NCBI RefSeq assembly: GCF_013488205.1
Contig: NZ_CP040908.1
Location: forward strand, 3,040,001 to 3,104,000
Direction of reading: 5' to 3'
Length of the DNA stretch: 64,000 nucleotides
Origin: Empedobacter falsenii
Lineage (GTDB): Bacteria > Bacteroidota > Bacteroidia > Flavobacteriales > Weeksellaceae
Shown: one piece after another, positions 57,572-64,000 of the stretch
Layout of the letters: each line of letters begins with the position of its first letter
How positions within the stretch are numbered: position 1 is the first letter of the stretch
The notes under the pieces: generated by a model
What the model was told of the DNA's origin: nothing
The model's input: only the letters and a program-made list of their open reading frames with translations
Database searches by the model: none
Made by a program: the position numbers and the translations under genes

Positions 57572-57889
57572 TTACAATAAACCTGATTCATCTTTTTCTT
57601 GTTGTGCATCCAATTTTGCTTGCTCTTTTGCAGCAGCTTCTTGTGCTTTTTGTTCTGCAACTTTACGTTTTTCTTCGTTTGCAATCTCTGCATTTGCTTT
57701 ATTCACCGCTTTGTATTTATAAAGCCAGCCTAAAAATCCTCCCAAAATAAATCCGATACCAGCACCTCCAGTAATTCCTACCAAAAATTCTTTATCCGAA
57801 AATAATCTCGAAATATCCAAATTCGTAAAATAATACATTGCAATACTAATCGCAATCAACAAAAATCCAATAAAAGTAGAATAGGTCAT
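57572..57889 (-). CDS. Small two-span membrane protein with charged tail
   Basis: The protein has 105 residues. Two membrane segments (FIGFLLIAISIAMYYF and GITGGAGIGFILGGFLGWLY) are followed by an Ala/Glu/Lys/Gln-rich helix of about 45 residues that should sit in the cytoplasm. There is no recognised family. It starts 12 bases after rlmB and is probably co-transcribed with it. Confidence 0.7.
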   Translation of the reverse strand: MTYSTFIGFLLIAISIAMYYFTNLDISRLFSDKEFLVGITGGAGIGFILGGFLGWLYKYKAVNKANAEIANEEKRKVAEQKAQEAAAKEQAKLDAQQEKDESGLL

Positions 57890-57901
57890 CGTTATATGTT
57901 T

Positions 57902-58651
57902 TTAAAATAAATCTTGTAACATTCTTTGGCGAACAGCTTCGTACAAAATCGCTCCAGCCGCAACCGAAACATTCAATGAAGCAGTTTGTCCAGCCATAGG
58001 CAATTTAATAATTTTATCCGAAATTTTAATAATAGAATCCGAAACACCATCTTCCTCACTTCCCATCACAATAGCTGCAGGAACAGAGAAATCTGCATCA
58101 TAAATAAATTCTGCTGATTTTTCAGAAGCACTAAAAATTGAGATTCCAGCCGATTGTAAATATTTAATAACATTCACTAAATTTCCTTCTTTACAAACCG
58201 GAATATTATACAACGCCCCTGTCGAAGTTTTGATCGCATCTGCATTTACAGAAGCCGAACCTTTTGCTGGAATAATAATCGCGTCAACACCAACACATTC
58301 TGCTGTACGAGCGATCGCACCAAAATTACGAACATCAGAAACACGATCTAAAATCAAAATAAAAGGCGTTTTTCCTTGTTCCCAAATTTGAGGTAATACA
58401 TTTTCGATTGAATCAAATTCGATTGGAGAAACGAATGCGTAAACACCTTGATGATTTTTTCCAGTAAAACGATTTAGTTTTTCTAAAGGCACATAACTTA
58501 CAGGAATTTCATATTCAGTGATTAATTTTCTCAATTCTGAAAAAATTTCTCCTTGTAAACCTTTTTGAATAAAAATTTTGTCGATTGTTTTCCCTGCTTC
58601 AATCGCTTCTATTACTGGTCTTAAACCAAAAATTCCTGCTTCGTTTTTCAT
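57902..58651 (-). CDS. rlmB: 23S rRNA (guanosine2251-2'-O)-methyltransferase, TrmH/RlmB family
   Basis: The protein has 249 residues. The N-terminal substrate domain begins GIFGLRPVIEAIEAGKTIDK. The SpoU knot shows motif 1 LDRVSDVRNFGAIARTAECV, motif 2 VMGSEEDGVSD and motif 3 KLPMAGQTASLNVSVAAGAI. It methylates G2251 of 23S rRNA. RlmB is preferred to TrmH because of the N-terminal domain and length. The promoter box at 58657-58664 is so close that the transcript is probably leaderless. Confidence 0.92.
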   Translation of the reverse strand: MKNEAGIFGLRPVIEAIEAGKTIDKIFIQKGLQGEIFSELRKLITEYEIPVSYVPLEKLNRFTGKNHQGVYAFVSPIEFDSIENVLPQIWEQGKTPFILILDRVSDVRNFGAIARTAECVGVDAIIIPAKGSASVNADAIKTSTGALYNIPVCKEGNLVNVIKYLQSAGISIFSASEKSAEFIYDADFSVPAAIVMGSEEDGVSDSIIKISDKIIKLPMAGQTASLNVSVAAGAILYEAVRQRMLQDLF

Positions 58652-58656
58652 AAGTG

Positions 58657-58664
58657 CAAAGATA
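58657..58664 (-). promoter_or_regulatory. Probable -7 promoter element of rlmB (leaderless)
   Basis: The minus strand reads TATCTTTGC, only five bases before the ATG at 58651, so transcription should begin at the start codon or within a few bases of it. Confidence 0.5.
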
Positions 58665-58680
58665 AAAAAATTATACGTAA

Positions 58681-58944
58681 CTATTTACCAATCCTTCTTC
58701 TCAATTGTTGCAAATAATTTGGAAAGCTCATATACAACATGCAACCAATGACAATTAGCGAAATCATTGAGATTAAATTTAGTTTGAGATGAATGATTTT
58801 TGACACAAAAACAACCACCAAAACAACATTAAATAAGGTTTGAAAATAAAAATGTTGCGCAATTTTTCGTCCAAAATCTGATTTGCTATATGAAGCAAAA
58901 AACATAAAAAGCACTAAAATTGTAAGAATTAAACTAATTTTCAT
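58681..58944 (-). CDS. Small three-span membrane protein
   Basis: I start at the ATG at 58944 (87 residues); an extension to 58986 is possible but would overlap the thyA promoter box. Three hydrophobic stretches ([47 protein letters not shown]) and a basic end ([10 protein letters not shown]) indicate an integral membrane protein. There is no recognised family. It is upstream of rlmB on the same strand and divergent from thyA, with 43 bases between the two start codons. Confidence 0.6.
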   Translation of the reverse strand: MKISLILTILVLFMFFASYSKSDFGRKIAQHFYFQTLFNVVLVVVFVSKIIHLKLNLISMISLIVIGCMLYMSFPNYLQQLRRRIGK

Positions 58945-58959
58945 TCTAAAAAAATTCAC

Positions 58960-58967
58960 TAAATTTG
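58960..58967 (+). promoter_or_regulatory. Probable -7 promoter element of thyA
   Basis: TAAATTTG matches TAnnTTTG, 20 bases before the thyA start at 58988. Confidence 0.5.
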
Positions 58968-58987
58968 AAAGGTTAAATATACTCAAA

Positions 58988-59782
58988 ATGCAACAATATC
59001 ACGATTTATGTAAAAAGGTTTTAGCAGAAGGCGCTTTTAAAGAAGACAGAACGGGAACAGGAACTAAAAGTATTTTTGGTTACCAAATGCGTTTCGATTT
59101 GTCGAAAGGTTTCCCTTTGGTGACGACTAAAAAATTACATTTAAAATCGATTATCTACGAATTGTTGTGGTTTTTGAAAGGTGATACGAATATCAAATAT
59201 TTAACAGATAATGGTGTAAGAATATGGAACGAATGGGCTGACGAAAATGGTGATTTAGGTCCTATTTATGGTCATCAATGGCGTTCATGGGGGAAACCAA
59301 ATGGAGAAGTTGTTGACCAAATTAAAGTTGCGATTGATCAAATAAAAAATAATCCTGATTCACGTAGAATTATAGTTTCTGCTTGGAATGTTGGAGAATT
59401 AGATCAAATGGCTTTAGCTCCATGTCATGCATTTTTTCAGTTTTATGTGAATGATGGAAAATTATCGTTGCAATTGTATCAACGTAGTGCAGATATTTTC
59501 TTAGGTGTTCCATTCAATATTGCGTCATATGCGTTATTACAAATGATGGTTGCACAAGTTTGTGATTTAGAAGTCGGCGATTTTGTGCATACTTTTGGAG
59601 ATGCACATATTTACAAAAATCATTTTGAACAAGTTGAACTACAATTAACACGCGAACCTTTTCCTCTTCCAACAATGAAAATCAATCCGAATGTAAAGGA
59701 TATTTTTGATTTTACATACGAAGATTTCGAATTAGAAAATTATCAAGCTCATCCTCACATCAAAGGAATTGTAGCAGTTTAA
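58988..59782 (+). CDS. thyA: Thymidylate synthase
   Basis: The protein has 264 residues, the same length as E. coli ThyA, with the start at the ATG at 58988 ([15 protein letters not shown]); a longer upstream frame exists but is not conserved. The nucleophile is C146 ([12 protein letters not shown]). The phosphate-binding Arg (EDRTGTG) and the folate-binding segments ([29 protein letters not shown]) are present. It converts dUMP to dTMP using methylene-THF. The dCMP deaminase at 14299 and DHFR at 62474 complete the cycle. It is monocistronic. Confidence 0.97.
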   Translation: MQQYHDLCKKVLAEGAFKEDRTGTGTKSIFGYQMRFDLSKGFPLVTTKKLHLKSIIYELLWFLKGDTNIKYLTDNGVRIWNEWADENGDLGPIYGHQWRSWGKPNGEVVDQIKVAIDQIKNNPDSRRIIVSAWNVGELDQMALAPCHAFFQFYVNDGKLSLQLYQRSADIFLGVPFNIASYALLQMMVAQVCDLEVGDFVHTFGDAHIYKNHFEQVELQLTREPFPLPTMKINPNVKDIFDFTYEDFELENYQAHPHIKGIVAV

Positions 59783-59798
59783 TCATAAAAAAACACTT

Positions 59799-59824
59799 AA
59801 AGTCTCCAAATTGGAGGCTTTTTT
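59799..59824 (+). terminator. Terminator after thyA
   Basis: AAAGTCTCCAA pairs with TTGGAGGCTTT (one T-G pair), then a T run. Confidence 0.8.
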
Positions 59825-59871
59825 TGTAACTTTTCGAGAAAATTATCAACCAATAGAAATAAATTTTTACG

Positions 59872-62406
59872 ATGAAAAAACGAATCCTTTGGCTTTCATC
59901 AGCCTTTATTATATCAAGTCTTACTTATGCGCAAGTAATGACGCCACCGCCGAGTTATAACGAAAACCAAACGAACAAATTAGATATTTATCGTGCAGAA
60001 GCAGAACGAATTAATAATCTTGTTCATACCAAATTGGATCTTAAATTTGATTATGCAAAAGAGCACGTTTTAGGTGAAGCTTGGGTAACATTGAAACCAC
60101 ATTTCTATGCTACAAACAAAGTTACATTAGACGCAAAAGCAATGTTGATTAGCGAAGTTGCTTTGGTAAATGGTGCTACAAAAAAGAAATTAAATTATAA
60201 ATATGATGATTTACAATTAGTCATCGATTTGGATAAAGAATACAAAAAAGATCAAGAATATACACTTTACATCAAGTATACAGCGCGTCCAAACGAAGTA
60301 AAACAAGAAGGAAGTGCGGCCATAAACGATGCAAAAGGTGTTTATTTTATCAATGCAAAAGGTGAACGACCAAATTATCCAACTCAAATTTGGACACAAG
60401 GCGAAACTGAATCTTCTTCTTGTTGGTTCCCGACAATTGATAAAACGAATCAAAAAACTTCACAAGAAATCACGTTAACATATCCTGATAAATATGTTTC
60501 ATTATCAAATGGAACAATGAAATCTTCGAAGAAAAATTCGGATGGAACAAAAACTGATTATTGGAAATTTGATAAAAAACATGCGCCATATTTATTCTTT
60601 TTCGGGATTGGAGATTACGCAGTCATCAATGATAAATGGAAAAATATCAATGTTGATTATTACGTAGAACCAGAATATAAAGATGTTGCAAAGCAAATTT
60701 TTGGTAATACACCAGAAATGATTCAGTTCTTTTCTGATAGATTAAACTATCCTTATCCTTGGGATAAATATGCACAAATGACGGCTCGCGAATATGTTTC
60801 TGGAGCGATGGAAAATACAACAGCTTCTTTATTTCATGATGGTGTTCAGCAAAAAGCTGGTCAATTAGTCGATGAAAACACTGCTGAATATGTTATTGCG
60901 CACGAATTATTTCACCATTGGTTTGGAGATTTAGTTACGGCTGAAAGTTGGGGAAATTTAACAGTGAATGAATCGTTTGCTAATTATTCTGAATATTTAT
61001 GGTTTGAATATAAATACGGAAAAGAGAAAGCGGATGAGCATCGTTACAACGAAATGTTTGGTTATAAACAAGGCGATGGACCAACGAAAAATTTGGTTCG
61101 AGTTCATTACAATTCTCGCGAAGACATGTTTGATGGTGTTTCGTACAACAAAGGTGGAATTATCTTACATATGTTGAGAAACTTCTTAGGAGATGATGCT
61201 TTCTTCAAAGGTTTGAACAAATATTTGAAAGATAATGAATACGGAAAAGCTGAATCTGCTCAATTACGATTGGCTTTGGAAGAAGTTTCTGGTCGTGACT
61301 TAAATTGGTTTTTCAATCAATGGTATTACGAAAATGGTCATCCAAAATTAACAGTTGTTTCAGATTATTCTTCAGCAAATAAAAAAATAAAAGTTGTTGT
61401 TCGTCAAGATGCTTCAAAATTATTTGAATTTCCTTTTGCGATTGATATTGTCGAAAATGGAAAAACAACGCGTCAACAAGTTTGGGTTCCAAAACAAGCC
61501 GAAACTGTTTTCGAATTTGCAGCAAACCAAAAACCTGATGTCGTTATTCCAAATGCGGATCAAGTTTTATTAGCAGATATCGACGATAAAAAACCTGTTG
61601 AAGATTTTATTGCGCAATACAAAGCTGGAAAAGGAAATTACACGACACGTTTATTAGCGATTGAAGCAATGGCAAATGCGCAAGCAACTAATCCAAAAGC
61701 GGCTGATGCCTTGGTTAATGCTTTAGATGATTCATTTGATGGATTAAGAATTTATGCGATTCATAAATTGGACACAAAATCAAAAACGATTGTTGATAAA
61801 GCTTCATCAAAATTAAAACAATTGGCTTCTAATGATCCTAAAACATTGGTTCAAGCGGCTGCTTTAAGTGCTTTGAATGATGCCAATATTTATGATGTAG
61901 CAATTTTCGAGAAAGCTTCAAAAAGCCCTTCATTTAGTGTTCAAGGAGCCTCGTTAACTGGAATCTTAAAAAATAATCCTTCAAAAATTAATGATTTAAC
62001 AACTAATCTTGATAATGAAGTGATTAAAGGTTCACCAGATTTAGCAATGGCATTAGTTCCGACTTGGATCAAAAATAATCAATTGGATAAAGCTGCTTTA
62101 ATTTCGGAATCTGCTGCGATGTATGAATTCGTAAAATTCCAAGATCCAGAAAAAGGAAAAATTGCTGAACAAGCTTTCAATTGGATTATGAACAATGACA
62201 CACCAGATGCAACGGCTGAAATTGCTAAAACATATTCGCGTTATTATCCATATTTGAATGAACAAAATCCACAAGCAGGACAAGCTGTGAAAATGATGGC
62301 TGAAAAAGCATTGCAAGTAAAAACGAATGCTGCAAAAACAATTAAATCAGCAACTATTGCAAAACAAGTGGAGCAATTACAAGATGCTATAAATAAAATG
62401 AAATAA
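59872..62406 (+). CDS. M1-family aminopeptidase, exported
   Basis: The protein has 844 residues with a signal peptide (ILWLSSAFIISSLTYAQ). The N-terminal beta domain spans about 45-230. The catalytic domain has the exopeptidase motif GAMEN (311-315) and the zinc motif HELFHH with H344, E345, H348 and E367 (LTVNESFANYSEY). After about 480 a beta sandwich and a HEAT-like helical domain (about 600-844) follow. It removes N-terminal residues from peptides in the periplasm. There is no T9SS sorting domain. It is monocistronic. Confidence 0.94.
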   Translation: MKKRILWLSSAFIISSLTYAQVMTPPPSYNENQTNKLDIYRAEAERINNLVHTKLDLKFDYAKEHVLGEAWVTLKPHFYATNKVTLDAKAMLISEVALVNGATKKKLNYKYDDLQLVIDLDKEYKKDQEYTLYIKYTARPNEVKQEGSAAINDAKGVYFINAKGERPNYPTQIWTQGETESSSCWFPTIDKTNQKTSQEITLTYPDKYVSLSNGTMKSSKKNSDGTKTDYWKFDKKHAPYLFFFGIGDYAVINDKWKNINVDYYVEPEYKDVAKQIFGNTPEMIQFFSDRLNYPYPWDKYAQMTAREYVSGAMENTTASLFHDGVQQKAGQLVDENTAEYVIAHELFHHWFGDLVTAESWGNLTVNESFANYSEYLWFEYKYGKEKADEHRYNEMFGYKQGDGPTKNLVRVHYNSREDMFDGVSYNKGGIILHMLRNFLGDDAFFKGLNKYLKDNEYGKAESAQLRLALEEVSGRDLNWFFNQWYYENGHPKLTVVSDYSSANKKIKVVVRQDASKLFEFPFAIDIVENGKTTRQQVWVPKQAETVFEFAANQKPDVVIPNADQVLLADIDDKKPVEDFIAQYKAGKGNYTTRLLAIEAMANAQATNPKAADALVNALDDSFDGLRIYAIHKLDTKSKTIVDKASSKLKQLASNDPKTLVQAAALSALNDANIYDVAIFEKASKSPSFSVQGASLTGILKNNPSKINDLTTNLDNEVIKGSPDLAMALVPTWIKNNQLDKAALISESAAMYEFVKFQDPEKGKIAEQAFNWIMNNDTPDATAEIAKTYSRYYPYLNEQNPQAGQAVKMMAEKALQVKTNAAKTIKSATIAKQVEQLQDAINKMK

Positions 62407-62430
62407 TTCACTAAAATTATTATATTTGTT

Positions 62431-62456
62431 AAGCTATCCTTGCAAGAGGATAGCTT
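62431..62456 (+). terminator. Terminator between the aminopeptidase gene and folA
   Basis: AAGCTATCC pairs with GGATAGCTT around an eight-base loop and is followed by T6. A TATATTTG box lies immediately before it (62421-62428), so the hairpin would sit in the folA leader. Confidence 0.8.
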
Positions 62457-62473
62457 TTTTTACCTTATAACTT

Positions 62474-62962
62474 ATGATAAACATTGTAGTAGCAAAAGCA
62501 AGCAACAACGTAATTGGTGCAAAAAATGATTTGATTTGGCATTTACCAAATGATCTGAAACATTTCAAAAGTATAACTTCTGGGCATCCTATTATTATGG
62601 GACGAAAAACGTTCGAATCATTGGGTAGACCTTTACCAAATCGTACCAATATTGTTGTGACAAGAGATCAGAATTGGAATACAGAAGGTATCGAAATTGC
62701 GTCTTCTTTACCAAAAGCAATAGAAGTTGCGAAAAAAATTGACGATGATATTTACATTATCGGTGGTGGAAATATTTACAAACAAGCGATGGAATTTACT
62801 GATATTTTGTACATCACAGAAGTTCATCACGAATTTGATGGAGACACTTATTTCCCAGAAATAGACTTGGACGAATGGGAAGAAGTAGAACGAGAAGATT
62901 TCAAAAAAGATGAAAAACATCCATATGCTTACTCGTTTGTGACGTATAAAAGAATAGATTAG
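62474..62962 (+). CDS. folA: Dihydrofolate reductase
   Basis: The protein has 162 residues. The start IVVAKASNNVIGAKNDLIWH and catalytic D27 in HLPNDLKHFK match the family, as do GHPIIMGRKTFESLGRPLPN (NADPH site) and YIIGGGNIYKQAM. It regenerates THF for ThyA (58988). The N in place of the usual A or E before D27 is a normal variant. It stands between two terminators as a single-gene unit. Confidence 0.96.
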   Translation: MINIVVAKASNNVIGAKNDLIWHLPNDLKHFKSITSGHPIIMGRKTFESLGRPLPNRTNIVVTRDQNWNTEGIEIASSLPKAIEVAKKIDDDIYIIGGGNIYKQAMEFTDILYITEVHHEFDGDTYFPEIDLDEWEEVEREDFKKDEKHPYAYSFVTYKRID

Positions 62963-62979
62963 AAACTTTCGTGCATAAA

Positions 62980-63007
62980 AAAAGCAAGAATTTTGATTCT
63001 TGCTTTT
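62980..63007. terminator. Shared terminator between folA and the nucleoside permease gene
   Basis: AAAAGCAAGAA pairs with TTCTTGCTTTT around a six-base loop, between convergent genes. Confidence 0.88.
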
Positions 63008-63021
63008 ATATTTTTTACACC

Positions 63022-64000
63022 TTAATGTTTTACATCTTGTACTTCGTCTGGATTGTGTTTGTATTTGAACACAATTGCGAACAATACCGTAACAACTAAT
63101 GCGTAGCCTGCGAAAATAAACCAAGAATGTCTCCATCCTTCTAGCTGCAATGTCAAATCAGTTTGACTATACACTAAATGATTCACGATGTATTGTGCAA
63201 TTAACATTCCGATTGTTGCTCCAAAACCATTGGTCATCATCATAAAAACTCCTTGTGCAGAAGAACGAATTTCTTCGTTTGTTTCTTTGTCTACATACAA
63301 CGAACCTGATACATTGAAAAAATCGAAAGCGATTCCGTAAACAATCATTGATAAGATAAACATCCAAACACCAGATCCTGGATCTCCTAATCCAAATAAT
63401 CCGAAACGTAAGACCCAACCTACCATTGCCATCAACATCACGATTTTGATTCCGAATCGTTTTAGCACGAAAGGAATTAATAAAATACACAATGTTTCAG
63501 AAACTTGAGACAACGAAATTAAAGCATTTGCATTACTTGCTCCCCACGTATTGGCATAATCTGGAATATCCTTAAACGTTGTGATAAATGGATTTGCATA
63601 TCCATTTGTAATTTGCAAAGAAACGCCTAAAAGCATTGAAAAGATAAAGAAAATTGCCATTTTTCTATCTTTAAATAATGCAAAAGCTTTTAAACCAAAT
63701 GCATCAGAAATAGATTGTTTTTCAGAACTTTTGTTAACTGGGCAATTAGGTAATAAGAAACTGTATAAAAACAATATAACTCCTAAAAATCCAGATACAA
63801 AGAACTGATAATAATTGGATTGAAAACTTACGAATGTTGGATCACTTGAAAAGTTAAATCCAAAAACACCATCTTTAAATCCAGAGAAATTAACAAATAA
63901 CATCGCTACAATAAAACCAACTGTTCCAAACGTTCTGATTGGAGGAAAGGATTTGATTGTGTCTAAATTATTTTGTTTTAAAATTGTGTAGGCTGTTGAG
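63022..64000 (-). CDS. Nucleoside permease (NupG-type MFS transporter), 5' part outside window
   Basis: The frame is open from the stop at 63022 to the right edge (326 codons), so the N-terminal part lies beyond 64000. Around 63905-63995 it reads NLDTIKSFPPIRTFGTVGFI, the hallmark segment of NupG/XapB nucleoside:H+ symporters. Further on are about eight membrane segments (FFVSGFLGVILFLYSFLLP, FFIFSMLLGVSLQI, WMFILSMIVYGIAFDFFNV) and the tail FKYKHNPDEVQDVKH. A start codon exists at 63903, but the upstream sequence is clearly coding. It takes up nucleosides, fitting the neighbouring folate and thymidylate genes. Confidence 0.88.
   Translation of the reverse strand, partial: STAYTILKQNNLDTIKSFPPIRTFGTVGFIVAMLFVNFSGFKDGVFGFNFSSDPTFVSFQSNYYQFFVSGFLGVILFLYSFLLPNCPVNKSSEKQSISDAFGLKAFALFKDRKMAIFFIFSMLLGVSLQITNGYANPFITTFKDIPDYANTWGASNANALISLSQVSETLCILLIPFVLKRFGIKIVMLMAMVGWVLRFGLFGLGDPGSGVWMFILSMIVYGIAFDFFNVSGSLYVDKETNEEIRSSAQGVFMMMTNGFGATIGMLIAQYIVNHLVYSQTDLTLQLEGWRHSWFIFAGYALVVTVLFAIVFKYKHNPDEVQDVKH

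Overview
This window is 64 kb of AT-rich chromosome from a Gram-negative member of the Flavobacteriia (phylum Bacteroidota). A Weeksellaceae genus such as Empedobacter or Chryseobacterium fits best, but the genus is inferred, not shown. The lineage call rests on a type IX secretion sorting domain on a secreted protein, an exosortase F gene with its associated membrane protein, LPS-export genes (kdsB, lolA, lptF/G type), TonB and FadL-type outer-membrane proteins, Bacteroidota-style promoters (TAnnTTTG at about -7), start sites without Shine-Dalgarno sequences, and many small lipoproteins. I see no rRNA, tRNA, CRISPR array, prophage or insertion sequence, so this looks like core chromosome with a few accessory patches.

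Layout. 1-7.3 kb: an RHS-like gene cut by the left edge, a T9SS-exported repeat protein, proS, a Gly/Tyr/Trp-rich lipoprotein with an 18-residue tandem repeat, a FadL-type porin and a DUF2807 lipoprotein. 7.4-11.8 kb: exonuclease III, a coiled-coil lipoprotein, GNAT and Nudix enzymes, a DUF4136 lipoprotein, a small YD-repeat protein and an interspersed palindromic repeat. 11.8-16.7 kb: a tight four-gene minus-strand operon (Gcr-type membrane 'recombinase', dCMP deaminase, S41 protease, xerD). 16.8-20.5 kb: a LolA-like protein, an HNH/HTH protein, kdsB, a 28-residue membrane peptide, a DUF3822 protein and rsmD. 20.6-26.2 kb: a TonB siderophore receptor, an exported CxxC redoxin, an FKBP lipoprotein and dnaX, whose reading frame breaks at a run of ten A. 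26.3-31.7 kb: the most accessory-like part, with an AraC regulator, an acidic orphan gene, and two paralogous amidohydrolases flanking an ankyrin lipoprotein.

31.9-37.8 kb: ftsK, lolA, an lptF/G-type permease and ribB run as one envelope and riboflavin block. 37.9-46.7 kb: a secreted HExxH protein, an EamA exporter with an Lrp regulator, rpsA, a UbiB-type kinase, an OmpA protein with calcium-binding repeats, and smpB. 46.8-53.2 kb: an ABC-F ATPase, a LytS/LytTR two-component pair, a CPA2 antiporter with a stress-protein tail, and a secreted orphan. 53.3-57.5 kb: gyrB, rsmG, a free-methionine-sulfoxide-reductase-like GAF protein and the exosortase F pair. 57.6-64 kb: small membrane proteins around rlmB, then thyA, an M1 aminopeptidase, folA and a nucleoside permease cut by the right edge. 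thyA, folA, the dCMP deaminase and the nucleoside permease together supply thymidylate and nucleosides.

The observations most worth following are the dnaX frame break with an open -1 frame (a gamma/tau switch), the amidohydrolase-ankyrin-amidohydrolase cassette, the exosortase F pair with no substrate in sight, the ABC-F protein in which only one composite ATP site looks intact, and the 28-residue membrane peptide. No gap between genes exceeds 300 bases; the longest (1806-2097 and 42765-43005) hold promoters and a terminator.
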